A stretch of DNA of 64,000 nucleotides from PXAP01 sp964520585 (lineage in GTDB: Bacteria; Bacteroidota; Bacteroidia; Bacteroidales; PUMT01), in the NCBI GenBank assembly GCA_964520585.1, contig CAZFOO010000005.1, positions 1-64,000 of the forward strand. The letters are read 5' to 3'. Within the stretch, counting starts at the first letter, position 1. Each line of letters begins with the position of its first letter. Positions 45,588-55,100 of this stretch are shown one piece after another. A model generated the notes under the pieces. That model was not told the origin of the DNA and did no database searches. It worked only from the letters and a program-made list of their open reading frames with translations. Both the position numbers and the translations under genes were made by a program.

Positions 45588-45734
45588 TTTTAGTTATAAA
45601 TATAGATTAATCTTTATCAGTTCAAATAGCGCACAAATTACAGGTCCTTGTGACATAAAGAGTAAATGCAATGGCAAAAATAGTTATAAGTTTCAAATAT
45701 GTTACCAGTGTTATTAATCATACCGGTATATTAG

Positions 45735-46250
45735 TCATGAATTCTCCGGATAATATTCTTCAAAGCTTCTATCTGCATAAAATATAACAATTTTCATCAT
45801 CTGCTTTCTTTCGATTACATTTGTAACGCCACCATTATTGAGGGGATTACTTTTGTAATCACGCCTGTCTTCGCCTTCAATTACATTTGTATTTGTTTTG
45901 GATGTTGTATTATCATTATCGTGATCTGTTGTATCTTCATGCTTATTGCCGGTTTCGGAATTATCAGGTTTTTTACTTTTTTCCGCTAATGACTCCTTGT
46001 TTTCATACTGTGCCTGAAAGAGATTCCCCTGAACACTTTCATGCTTGAACATACTACCTTTGCCAAGAATTAACCAGTCAGCATTAACAGATGGATAGCA
46101 GGCAAGCATCTTTTGCAGAAAATCAAATCCGGGTTTGTTTCGTCCAGACAGGATATGGGATACACTTGAAGGCTGTACACCTATTATTTCGGCAAATCTG
46201 GCTGAAGATAGTTGTTCTTTGTTTAAAAATTTCAGTAACCGGTCTCTCAT
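45735..46250 (-). CDS. XRE family transcriptional regulator
   Basis: A 171-residue protein started at 46250 (MRDRLLKFLNKEQLSSARFA). The helix-turn-helix at about residues 10-50 reads SARFAEIIGVQPSSVSHILS, GRNKPGFDFLQKMLACYPSV; this type is common in Bacteroidetes. A linker rich in N, T and D leads to a C-terminal part with the segment TNVIE present twice. The DNA encoding these repeats holds copies of the same ATTAC-N4-GTAAT motif as the promoter, so the gene carries candidate operators inside its own 3' half. A longer frame to 46376 would swallow the promoter sites and was rejected. Confidence 0.8.
   Translation of the reverse strand: MRDRLLKFLNKEQLSSARFAEIIGVQPSSVSHILSGRNKPGFDFLQKMLACYPSVNADWLILGKGSMFKHESVQGNLFQAQYENKESLAEKSKKPDNSETGNKHEDTTDHDNDNTTSKTNTNVIEGEDRRDYKSNPLNNGGVTNVIERKQMMKIVIFYADRSFEEYYPENS
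45814..45893. promoter_or_regulatory. Three intragenic ATTAC-N4-GTAAT-like sites
   Basis: ATTAC-ATTT-GTAAC (45814-45827), ATTAC-TTTT-GTAAT (45846-45859, perfect) and ATTAC-ATTT-GTATT (45880-45893), spaced 32 and 34 bases, about three helical turns. They are in the coding region of the XRE gene and resemble sites at its promoter. Confidence 0.5.
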
Positions 46251-46281
46251 AATTGACAAATTAATTGTTTGATAAAAGACA

Positions 46282-46342
46282 TACACAAATGTAATGCAAA
46301 TATAGTTCACATGCATAACTTTATTGATATTACAAATGTAAT
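46282..46342. promoter_or_regulatory. Candidate operators upstream of the XRE gene
   Basis: TACAC-AAAT-GTAAT (46282-46295) and ATTAC-AAAT-GTAAT (46329-46342), both followed by GCA, lie 32-92 bp before the start at 46250. A related GTTAC-AAAT-GTGAA is at 46750-46763. Autoregulation by the XRE protein is the natural reading. Confidence 0.55.
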
Positions 46343-47035
46343 GCATCATTAGTAATTCCGTGTATCTAATAAGCAATCGCTAAATTTTCAGTATTGCCAA
46401 TTATGAGCCGGATTTCGTTGATATTTAAGTTAATGAAATGATGTAAAATCTAAGAATGGAATCAATAAAAGATCAAATTAATGATTTAATGCTTATATAT
46501 TACTAAAAATTAAGAATATAGGTGTATTTCGATATTTTAAATTTAAGTTATAATTTATATAAATGATGTATATAGCTGGTCTACAAGCTTATAAAATATG
46601 AAATATGGATATTTTTACACTTATGTAACTATTATAATGAAATTAATTAAACAATAGAATTACATAAACCATGTAAAGGACTGGTTATATGTATTATAAA
46701 ATGTGTTTTTAATATGTGTGTTATGAATTTGTTTATGTTGGAAGCTTAGGTTACAAATGTGAATATGTGATATTTTTATCCAATGATCAATTATTGTTCT
46801 TGAATTTATGAAATCTTTGTATTAACAAAAATCCCTTTTTATTACTGCCAAATAATTCGTGAAATATCAGAACAATGATTAATATAAGTATAATCGATGT
46901 TATTTAAACTAAAAAAAAAATTTTATTAAGTATCTTCTTATATGTAATTTTACTCATTTATGACTAATTTCACATGCGAGTCAATATCTATATTTTTTGC
47001 CATATATTTTGTACAATTTTAAAATTTGAATTATA
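46343..47035. other. AT-rich gap before the NagB fusion
   Basis: About 690 bp with no open frame of note. It contains one further copy of the ATTAC-type motif (46750-46763). The 5' region of the nagB gene is strongly AT-rich; a promoter is expected but no convincing element was found. Confidence 0.5.
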
Positions 47036-49363
47036 ATGGAAAAATTCAATCTTTCTTCTGTCGAGGACTCCTTTTTTAAGCAAAGCAGGAATAAAAGTGT
47101 CTCAACTAAAATACCTTACATATCTGTTGATAATTTTCCGAAGCTCGGACTCTTTACTGCTCTCCGTTTCATTGAATGGGTGTCTGAAAATCCGAACGGA
47201 GTTATTAGTCTTCCGACAGGTAAAACTCCTGAATATTTCATAAAATGGACAAGGAGAATTACTGATAACTGGGAAGATTATAAAATTAAAGAATTACGAA
47301 AATCGTATGGGTTAAACGCCAAAAATAAACCGGATTTCAGTAACCTTCAGTTTGTTCAGATTGATGAATTTTACCCTATAAGCTCTTCACAGCATAATAG
47401 TTTTTACCATTATGTAAATGAGTACTATATAAAAGGATTCGGCTTGAATCCCGAAAATGCGTTGCTTATAAATTCCGATACTATTCCGCTTCCCGGGGGA
47501 AAACATTTCAAAGAGGTCTTTCCAGATAATTTTGTTGATTTGTCTTTAAGATACAGAGAAGCAAAAACTGCCTTTGAACAGCATCAGCAAAAAGCCGTTT
47601 TTGCTATTGATGACTGGTGTATAAAATATGAAAATGCGATAAGGGATAAAGGAGGCATAGGTTTTTTTCTCGGGGGTATCGGACCGGACGGACATATTGC
47701 GTTTAATGTAAGAGGTTCTGATCATCATTCAACTACAAGACTTACTGCTACTAACTTTGAAACACAGGCAGTAGCAGCAGGAGATCTTGGAGGAATAGAG
47801 ATTTCAAGAAACAGGCTTGTTATAACAATTGGATTACAGACAATTACATATAACCCGGAAACTGTTGCCGTTATTTTTGCTGCCGGTGAAGCAAAAGCTC
47901 CGGTAGTAAAGGATGCACTTGAAAAGGAAAAATCAAATGTATATCCGGCATCAGCCCTGCATACTCTTAATAATGCCCGTTTTTATCTCACAACCGGTGC
48001 AGCTTCTATGCTTGAAGATAGTATAGAATTATTCTATAAATCCGGAAAATGGACTCATGAAAAGACTGAGCGGGCTGTCATTGATCTTTGCAAAAAACTT
48101 GATAAATATGGGCATCATTTGAGGATCGAAGATTTAAAAAGGGATAAATATTGCAGTATGATTCCCGGTCTGAATGAAGATACCGTTAAAACCGTTATTG
48201 AATCTGTTAAAGCAAAGATGGGAAAAGGAATGGAGGAAGAATATGATCAGACATACTATCATACTGGTCCGCATCATGATGATATAATGCTTGGAATACT
48301 TCCTCATATTCACAGACTACTGCGTAATGAAAGCAATGCAGCCTATTTTTCGGTGCTTACATCAGGGTTTACTGCAGTGACCAATCAGTTTCTTAGAGAT
48401 GCGCTGGAAGATGCCAAACGGTTTTTAAATAGCGGATTTATTCAAATGGTCAGCTACCCCGATTTTTTTGAAATTGGTTACCGTCATAAATGGGATAAGG
48501 ATGTTTATCATTTTCTGAACAAAGTGGCTTCCGGAGAACCATCTGAAAGACGAAGGGGTTTGGCACACAGAATAATAAGAGCTATAGTTGACATACACAA
48601 AATAAGGGATGTGGAGCAACTTCGCAATCAAATAGATGATATCCTTGCCATACTTCGCAAGAGCTATGACGGAGAAAAAAACCCTCCCGGAATCCAAACT
48701 CTCAAGGGAATGATCCGGGAGTTTGAAGAAGAACTTGTATGGGCTCATTTTGGAATTCAGGTTAAGAATGTACATCATCTCAGACTGGGTTTTTATACTG
48801 GTGATGTTTTTACAGCCCAGCCGGAAAGGGACCGGGATGTTAAGCCAATACTCGAGAAGCTAAAAAAGATCAATCCTTCTGTTATTAGTCTGGCCTTTGA
48901 TCCTGAGGGTAGCGGTCCCGATACTCATTACAAGGTGCTTCAGGCAATTGCTGATGCCGTCAGGATGTGGCAAAATGAAGCAGACCTTTCTGATCTCCGA
49001 ATATGGGGATACAGAAATGTTTGGTACAAATTTCATCCAGCAGAGGCAAATATTCATGTGCCTGTATCGCTCAATGCCATGGCCGTTCTGGAAGATTCCT
49101 TCACTAACTGTTATTTGAGCCAGGTTGATGCATCATTTCCTAGTTATCAGCACGATGGCAAATTCAGTGAGCTTACCAAAAAGACCTGGGTAGACCAGTT
49201 AAAGACCATTCAGCTGTTACTGGGGAAAAACTTTTTTTACCAGAATTCCAGTCCACGCATAAGATCTACTCACGGAATGTTATATTTTAAGGAGATGAAT
49301 GTTGAGGAATTCCTGACAAATGCAAGAGAACTGGAAAAATCAATGGAAGGTATAGATCTTTAA
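47036..49363 (+). CDS. nagB: Glucosamine-6-phosphate deaminase fused to a PIG-L-type domain
   Basis: A 775-residue two-domain protein. Residues about 30-340 form a NagB deaminase domain (VISLPTGKTPEYFIKWTRRI, FVQIDEFYPISSSQHNSFYH, GIGPDGHIAFNVRGSDHHS). From about 400 a PIG-L/LmbE-like deacetylase domain begins with GPHHDDIMLG (H413-D416). NagB turns glucosamine-6-P into fructose-6-P and ammonia. Such fusions are known in Bacteroidetes, and the PIG-L part may deacetylate the substrate or another glycan. With nagA nearby, both steps from GlcNAc-6-P to Fru-6-P are covered. Confidence 0.9.
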   Translation: MEKFNLSSVEDSFFKQSRNKSVSTKIPYISVDNFPKLGLFTALRFIEWVSENPNGVISLPTGKTPEYFIKWTRRITDNWEDYKIKELRKSYGLNAKNKPDFSNLQFVQIDEFYPISSSQHNSFYHYVNEYYIKGFGLNPENALLINSDTIPLPGGKHFKEVFPDNFVDLSLRYREAKTAFEQHQQKAVFAIDDWCIKYENAIRDKGGIGFFLGGIGPDGHIAFNVRGSDHHSTTRLTATNFETQAVAAGDLGGIEISRNRLVITIGLQTITYNPETVAVIFAAGEAKAPVVKDALEKEKSNVYPASALHTLNNARFYLTTGAASMLEDSIELFYKSGKWTHEKTERAVIDLCKKLDKYGHHLRIEDLKRDKYCSMIPGLNEDTVKTVIESVKAKMGKGMEEEYDQTYYHTGPHHDDIMLGILPHIHRLLRNESNAAYFSVLTSGFTAVTNQFLRDALEDAKRFLNSGFIQMVSYPDFFEIGYRHKWDKDVYHFLNKVASGEPSERRRGLAHRIIRAIVDIHKIRDVEQLRNQIDDILAILRKSYDGEKNPPGIQTLKGMIREFEEELVWAHFGIQVKNVHHLRLGFYTGDVFTAQPERDRDVKPILEKLKKINPSVISLAFDPEGSGPDTHYKVLQAIADAVRMWQNEADLSDLRIWGYRNVWYKFHPAEANIHVPVSLNAMAVLEDSFTNCYLSQVDASFPSYQHDGKFSELTKKTWVDQLKTIQLLLGKNFFYQNSSPRIRSTHGMLYFKEMNVEEFLTNARELEKSMEGIDL

Positions 49364-49486
49364 TATATAGGGATTTAATTTAGTCTAACGGTATCTCCAG
49401 TTTAAATATTGTATTTAAAACTACAGGAGATATGTTCCGGATCGGTAATTTATAACCCGACAATGCCGGCACAGGCCGGCAAATTC

Positions 49487-50443
49487 TCAGGAAACATCAT
49501 TTCCAGTGGTTTTATGTGCTGCTGTTTTTTCAATTAGCCATATAGTCAGGTACCCTGCTGCCATCAGAAATATTGCAATCACCACTTCCTGATTTAAAGT
49601 ATCAGGTATAAATCGGTCATAATTTTGTATAACCGGGCTGCCATCCGGCCTGGTGATTATATTACCGAACTCATCTACTTTATATACAGGATCTTTCCAT
49701 GGCCATAAAACTAACAGTGAACCAGCAATGAATCCCGTTAAAGATGCCAGGGTCATATTTCTGAACTTCTTGAATACCCATGCCAGAAAATGGGAAAAAA
49801 CAAGTAATCCTAACACAATGCCGGCAAAAACCGGCATAAGAATATCCATCCTTAACTCATTTATAGCTTCAATAGCTATAAGTTCATAATTACCCATTAA
49901 TATCAGGATAAATGAACCAGACAGTCCAGGTAGTATCATGCTGCAAACTGCTGCCATACCACTAAGAAAAAGATATAGAATATTTTCATTACCGGTAGCA
50001 GGAGTCAGAAATGATATCCAGACTGCAAGAAAGGCTCCGGCAGTAAATAAAACTATTACCGGAGTTGTCCATTTTTCAATTGTTTTTCCGACAAAATAAA
50101 CAGAAGCCAGTATTAGTCCGAAGAAATAAGCCCAGATGTATATAGGAAAATTATTAAACAGGAATGCCAGAATTTTTGCAAGGGTGAAAATACTCAGAAT
50201 CGCTCCTGAAAAAATTGCTAACAGAAATGGGAAATTTATATGAGAAGAAAACGACTTGAGTCGTCCCTTTAAAAGAAATGCTATTGCATTATGATCGATT
50301 GATTTAATTGAGTTGATAAGCTTTTCAAAAACCCCGGTTACCAGTGCTATAGTACCACCTGATACTCCGGGAATTACATTTGCCGCCCCCATTGCAAAAC
50401 CTTTTAACATCAGAATAAGGTATTCACGGAAATAGTTATACAT
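49487..50443 (-). CDS. DUF368 polytopic membrane protein
   Basis: A 318-residue protein with about nine membrane segments. It begins with a conserved block, LMLKGFAMGAANVIPGVSGG, TIALVTGVFEKLINSIKSID, and has a second related block, CSMILPGLSGSFILILMGNY, which together mark DUF368 (PopT-like). Recent work links this family to undecaprenyl-phosphate recycling, but other members remain uncharacterised; that link is from literature memory and is not shown by this sequence. It is convergent with the NagB gene, with a short GC-rich hairpin (49464-49481) between them. Confidence 0.85.
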   Translation of the reverse strand: MYNYFREYLILMLKGFAMGAANVIPGVSGGTIALVTGVFEKLINSIKSIDHNAIAFLLKGRLKSFSSHINFPFLLAIFSGAILSIFTLAKILAFLFNNFPIYIWAYFFGLILASVYFVGKTIEKWTTPVIVLFTAGAFLAVWISFLTPATGNENILYLFLSGMAAVCSMILPGLSGSFILILMGNYELIAIEAINELRMDILMPVFAGIVLGLLVFSHFLAWVFKKFRNMTLASLTGFIAGSLLVLWPWKDPVYKVDEFGNIITRPDGSPVIQNYDRFIPDTLNQEVVIAIFLMAAGYLTIWLIEKTAAHKTTGNDVS

Positions 50444-50592
50444 TATTATTCAAAAAATTTGGAATTAATTTTAATGGAAATTTAAAAATAATATCTCAGG
50501 TTAATGGACTTAATTTTAGTGCAATCCACCTATTTATCAAAAATATACTTTAGCTTTTTATCCGTTTATCTGTGAATATTATACTCAGATTT

Positions 50593-51351
50593 TCAGGGAA
50601 TAAAATCATTAATTGTATCTCCTCTTAATCCCAGGCGTAAGGCCTCCATAGCCACCACTTCGCCCGAAGCTATATTTCCAAGGTTAACATTTGCGCCAAG
50701 CAATTTAATGAAATAAACCTGCTGACTTTTAAGAGGTGCTTCCCATATTATCCTGTTATGATCTATTTTTTCAGCAATGTCCCCAATTAATTCCGCATTT
50801 GCAGAACCGTCCGCGTTATATATTCCTATGGTGCCACTTTCCCTGGCTTCAGCAATAACTTTCCAGGCACCGGCCTGCAATTCGGTTTTCATCATTATGA
50901 TCCAGTCTTCTACAGGAATATTCACCCCTGCAATTTTTGATCCTACCTCTGAAAGTACCTGTACCTCGCGGGAGAGGATTTCAATACATTTGAGTTTTTC
51001 GTCATGATCCATGATCACTGTACCATCAGATACTTCTACCAGATCCAGCCCATATCTGGAAATAAATTCGCGATATTGATCGAACATATCCCTAAGATAA
51101 AAAACCTCAAACAGAGTACCTCCAAAATATGGGCGGATGCTGCCATCCCGGTAAACTTTTAATTTAGCTTCCAGCTCTTTAGTGATTAAAGCAGTTCCAA
51201 ACCCAAGCTTGACAAAGTCAGTAAAATCCCCTGAAGACCTGACAAAATCTTCCGCTTCCCTTACACTAAGACCTTTATCCATCATCATTGTAATGCCGCT
51301 GTCTCTGGGCTTACTTAAACGATTGGGTAAGTGAGGTATATCAAAGTTCAT
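50593..51351 (-). CDS. comA: Phosphosulfolactate synthase-like protein (ComA)
   Basis: A 252-residue TIM-barrel protein of the ComA family: KPRDSGITMMMDKGLSVREA, FVKLGFGTALITKELEAKL, YFGGTLFEVFYLRDMFDQYR, LDLVEVSDGTVIMDHDEKLK and the closing VNLGNIASGEVVAMEALRLG. ComA adds sulfite to phosphoenolpyruvate, giving phosphosulfolactate, the first step of coenzyme M synthesis in methanogens. No ComB or ComC is nearby. In Bacteroidetes the product may feed sulfonate or sulfonolipid metabolism. It stands apart from its neighbours, but lies on the same strand as the TPR gene. Confidence 0.85.
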   Translation of the reverse strand: MNFDIPHLPNRLSKPRDSGITMMMDKGLSVREAEDFVRSSGDFTDFVKLGFGTALITKELEAKLKVYRDGSIRPYFGGTLFEVFYLRDMFDQYREFISRYGLDLVEVSDGTVIMDHDEKLKCIEILSREVQVLSEVGSKIAGVNIPVEDWIIMMKTELQAGAWKVIAEARESGTIGIYNADGSANAELIGDIAEKIDHNRIIWEAPLKSQQVYFIKLLGANVNLGNIASGEVVAMEALRLGLRGDTINDFIP

Positions 51352-51421
51352 ATAAATAAAATGTTTAAGTTAATAATCTTATAAGATCTGTAAGCCAGTG
51401 AAGTGCAAATTAAAAGATAAG

Positions 51422-52843
51422 TTATAATCCATTAAGCAACCGGAAATCATTCACCAGTTTCTTTACAACTTTATGTCTGGAAGCAGCCGGATAATATTCA
51501 TAAAAGTCCTTATGCTGGTTATAGTCAATAGAGAGCGCAATTTTAAGATAATGCTCGGCCCTTTCAATCTTTTCATTCATAAGAAAATGTGCGGCCAGTC
51601 TGTAATTTAAAAGCGCGTCTCCGGAATTGACCATTATAGCTTCTTCCAAAATGCTTAGGGCTTTACTTTTATTATTCAGAGTAAGAAATGTTTCAGCCAT
51701 GTTTATCCATGAATCCGAATCCTGCGGGTCAAAATCAACTGCTTTTCTGTAGGAATTAATTGCCTTTTCAGGTATGTCCAGTTTAATAAAAATATTCCCC
51801 AGGGCATACCAGTATTCAGAATTTTCAGGAAAAAATATGATCGCTTTTTCTACATAATCCAAAGCAAGCTTATAGTTTTCCATTGAATACATAACGAGCC
51901 CCTTGCCTAGCCATGCATCGGCATAATCAGGATTAATATCCAGTGCTTTGTTGTAATATTCAAGAGCCTTATCCCATTTTTCCAGTTTTTCATAACATTC
52001 ACCAAGATAGCATATTACCTGTTCATTTTCTTCTTCAAAAAAAAGCAGCTCCCGGTACACATCTATAGCTGATTCAAATTCACCACTGTTGGCAAGGGTA
52101 TTTGCTTTATTGAAATAAGCAGAAGCATACTCTTCATCCAGTGCAATGGCATAATCGTAGGCTTCGATTGCCTTCTTATAATTCTCTTTGCGATTATATA
52201 TCACCCCCATATTATACCAGACATTCTCGGAAAAAGGATCAATATCCAGGAATTTATCGTAATAATCAAGGGCTTTATCAGGTTGGTCAGTCTTTTCGTA
52301 ACAATATGCTATATCATAGATGTAGGAAAGATTATCAGGTTCCAGATCATATGCCTGAACAAGATATTTTAGTGCCGTTCTGAACTGATTTTGTTGTTCC
52401 AGAACCAATGCTATATTAAACATCATTTCCGCCTTACCATCGCTAGTTAACTGGATGGATTTATTAAACTCATTTACAGCCTCCCTTATTTTCCCGAGCC
52501 TTGTCAATGCCATTCCCTTAGCCATACAAATATCGGGATTCCCGGTCTCGATCTTTTCGATTGTTTTTAATATGCTGATAGATTCAAGTGGCTGGGCTTT
52601 TTCTATGAGTATAACAGCTTGTTTAAGCTGTATAACAGTAGATGAAGGATGCTGCCTGAGAGCTAATTGAACTGCTTTACTTGCATGGTTAACCTTTCCG
52701 AGATTTAAATAATGATCTATAATTTCCTCAAATTCATCAACATCAAAATAATATTTCGCACTATTACTTAACATTTTTTCAAAACGTTTTACCAGATCGG
52801 CAAACCCGTTTTCATTGTAAAAGTTATCTTTCTCTTCACTCAT
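51422..52843 (-). CDS. Tetratricopeptide repeat protein
   Basis: A 473-residue soluble protein made of about 12 TPR units from residue 40 onward, for example ENVWYNMGVIYNRKENYKKA, IEAYDYAIALDEEYASAYFN and ADAWLGKGLVMYSMENYKLA. The pattern W/L-G-Y-A-F-A-P of TPRs is clear. No signal peptide was seen. Such proteins are scaffolds. It lies between the comA gene and a divergent coiled-coil gene. Confidence 0.88.
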   Translation of the reverse strand: MSEEKDNFYNENGFADLVKRFEKMLSNSAKYYFDVDEFEEIIDHYLNLGKVNHASKAVQLALRQHPSSTVIQLKQAVILIEKAQPLESISILKTIEKIETGNPDICMAKGMALTRLGKIREAVNEFNKSIQLTSDGKAEMMFNIALVLEQQNQFRTALKYLVQAYDLEPDNLSYIYDIAYCYEKTDQPDKALDYYDKFLDIDPFSENVWYNMGVIYNRKENYKKAIEAYDYAIALDEEYASAYFNKANTLANSGEFESAIDVYRELLFFEEENEQVICYLGECYEKLEKWDKALEYYNKALDINPDYADAWLGKGLVMYSMENYKLALDYVEKAIIFFPENSEYWYALGNIFIKLDIPEKAINSYRKAVDFDPQDSDSWINMAETFLTLNNKSKALSILEEAIMVNSGDALLNYRLAAHFLMNEKIERAEHYLKIALSIDYNQHKDFYEYYPAASRHKVVKKLVNDFRLLNGL

Positions 52844-53105
52844 AATTTAGTAAATTCAACCTGCAAAATTACAAATTAAAATCGGAGCATTTAACTACCA
52901 GTCCAAATTCCTCTCAATAAGAACATATTTATTAAATATTTAAAAATACCATCATTTTTATCAAACCGGTTTTATATTGAGTTTTTTTTTCAACAATAAA
53001 TTAACATTTCATAAAAATAAATTTTTGTGAATGCTTTGTTTTTTGTTAATTTGATGCAAAATTCAGTTAAGTGGCTATAGCCAGTATTTAATAACCTGCA
53101 TAATA

Positions 53106-54020
53106 ATGGAAAATTTCAGAGAAAAGCGACTTGAACGCCAGCTAAGAATGCAACAAACCACGAGTATTGTAATTGGAGTAATTTTATTACTCTCAATTAC
53201 CGGGAATGTCTATCTATTTTTGCGGAACAGCAACATCACAAATGAAAATGAAGAACTGACGAGCGATAAAACCGAACTTATTACTGATTTACAGTCCGCA
53301 GAAGCATCCAATGCAGAACTTCACGCTGAAATTGATATCTTGAATGAGCAAATTGAGGAGATAAGAGAACATGCAGCAGACCTTGAATCTGAGATACAGA
53401 TCAGGGATTCCCGTATTGCCGTCCTCAGAAATCAAATTACAGAGATAGAGGATCTGCGTAAACAGCTTGCCGAACTTAAAGAACTGGAGGAACTGGAAGA
53501 AGACTACAGAAAACTGGAGGAGGAAAGACATGAATTGCTTGAAGAATCCCAAACCCTGGGTCAGCAATTATCTCAATTAAAAGGACAGCAGGAAGCACTT
53601 CTAGATAAAATTGAGAACGCAACCTATCTGAAAGCATACAATGTCTGCGTGAATCACTTGCGGGACAGATGGCTGTGGTTCAGACCCGTAGTAATGGATG
53701 TAGCCAGAAGAGTTGACCGTACTACTGTAAGTTTTGAAATCAACAGTAATATATTCGTTGAACCCGCCCAGAAACATATTTATCTGGTAATGCACGATGC
53801 AGATGGAAATGTGGTCAATCCTTCAGCTGAAACATTTACTGTTGCAGAAAACGGCACATCCAGCCATTATACTGAATATACGAACATTCAATATGAAGGC
53901 AGAGCGGTGCCTCTTAATTTCACTATTACTCACGAGGAAAGCCTTGAATCCGGTACTTATAATATTACCGTCTATATAGATGGCGTAAATTCAGGGAGCA
54001 AGGAATTTAAACTGGAATGA
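53106..54020 (+). CDS. Membrane-anchored coiled-coil protein
   Basis: A 304-residue protein: a basic N-terminus, one membrane helix (TTSIVIGVILLLSITGNVYL), a coiled coil of about 120 residues rich in E, L and K (about 45-175: LTSDKTELITDLQSAEASNA, RNQITEIEDLRKQLAELKEL) and a C-terminal beta-sandwich-like domain (RVDRTTVSFEINSNIFVEPA, GTYNITVYIDGVNSGSKEFK). Homologous proteins are known in Bacteroidetes without a defined function. It is presumably an inner-membrane protein facing the periplasm. Confidence 0.8.
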   Translation: MENFREKRLERQLRMQQTTSIVIGVILLLSITGNVYLFLRNSNITNENEELTSDKTELITDLQSAEASNAELHAEIDILNEQIEEIREHAADLESEIQIRDSRIAVLRNQITEIEDLRKQLAELKELEELEEDYRKLEEERHELLEESQTLGQQLSQLKGQQEALLDKIENATYLKAYNVCVNHLRDRWLWFRPVVMDVARRVDRTTVSFEINSNIFVEPAQKHIYLVMHDADGNVVNPSAETFTVAENGTSSHYTEYTNIQYEGRAVPLNFTITHEESLESGTYNITVYIDGVNSGSKEFKLE

Positions 54021-54181
54021 GATAATTATCTTATTTATTAGTTTACCGGGGTTTCCTGGAAACTAAAAAAACTTTCAGGATTATATCCTTTAAGAATCGT
54101 GTTATTTTTCAGACTGTAGATTTGATGCTGGCAGGAATATAAATTAAAATCGCAGCAGAACCAGAACCGGAAAAGTGGTTA

Positions 54182-55060
54182 TTAATATATCTCTTTTTTA
54201 GCGGCTTTTAATGTATTGTTCAGCAATGAAACAATTGTCATTGGCCCAACTCCACCGGGAACAGGTGTAATATAACTGCATTTAGGAGATACTTCATTAA
54301 ATTTAACATCCCCAATCAATTTCCAGCCTGATTTGGTTTTATCTGACTTAATCCTGGTTATACCGACATCGATAACCACAGCCCCTTCCTTGACCATAGA
54401 GGCTGTTACAAATTCAGCTTTACCCATTGCCACTATAAGAATATCAGCCTGACGACATATCTTTTCCAGATCTTTGGTCCTGCTGTGGCACAATGTTACG
54501 GTGGCATCTCCGGGATATCCTTTACGTGCCATAAGTACCGATACAGGTTTGCCTACTATATTGCTTCTGCCGAGCACGACACAATGCTTCCCTGATGTTT
54601 CCAGGTTATATCTTTTTATTAGTTCAACAATGCCATTAGGTGTTGCGGATATATAGCAAGGCTGATCAATTAGCAATCTGCCCGCATTTACAGGGTGAAA
54701 TCCGTCAACGTCTTTTTCAAAACGTATTTTTTCTATTATTTTTCCTTCCTGAATATGGGAAGGAAGTGGTAACTGCACTATCAAGCCATCTATATTGTCG
54801 TTTTTATTGATTTCATCAATTTTATCAAGCACAACTTGTTCACTAACATCCTTTTCCAGTCTGATAATAGTGGATTCGAAACCAACCTGTGCACAAGCCT
54901 TCACTTTATGTGCAACATAAGTTTCACTGGCACCATCATTACCAACTATCATTGCAGCCAGGTGTGGAGCTCTCTGGCCTGATTTCCTTATTTCGGAAAC
55001 CGCACCGGATATTTCTTCCTTTATTTGAGAGGATACTTTTTTACCATCCAATAATATCAT
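54182..55060 (-). CDS. folD: Methylenetetrahydrofolate dehydrogenase/cyclohydrolase
   Basis: A 292-residue FolD: ASETYVAHKVKACAQVGFES near the active-site Lys, DGLIVQLPLPSHIQEGKIIE, KDVDGFHPVNAGRLLIDQPC, VLGRSNIVGKPVSVLMARKG for NADP binding, and TPVPGGVGPMTIVSLLNNT at the end. The enzyme interconverts methylene-, methenyl- and formyl-tetrahydrofolate. It is followed by the SRP gene ffh upstream on the same strand (40 bp), which may be cotranscribed with it. Confidence 0.95.
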   Translation of the reverse strand: MILLDGKKVSSQIKEEISGAVSEIRKSGQRAPHLAAMIVGNDGASETYVAHKVKACAQVGFESTIIRLEKDVSEQVVLDKIDEINKNDNIDGLIVQLPLPSHIQEGKIIEKIRFEKDVDGFHPVNAGRLLIDQPCYISATPNGIVELIKRYNLETSGKHCVVLGRSNIVGKPVSVLMARKGYPGDATVTLCHSRTKDLEKICRQADILIVAMGKAEFVTASMVKEGAVVIDVGITRIKSDKTKSGWKLIGDVKFNEVSPKCSYITPVPGGVGPMTIVSLLNNTLKAAKKEIY

Positions 55061-55100
55061 GATATATAGAGTTTTAATTGATCTATTTAAAAGTAAATGT

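Noticed and set aside
46343..47035. A small gene or RNA in the AT-rich gap before nagB
   Set aside because: No long frame, terminator or stable hairpin was found; only one operator-like motif.
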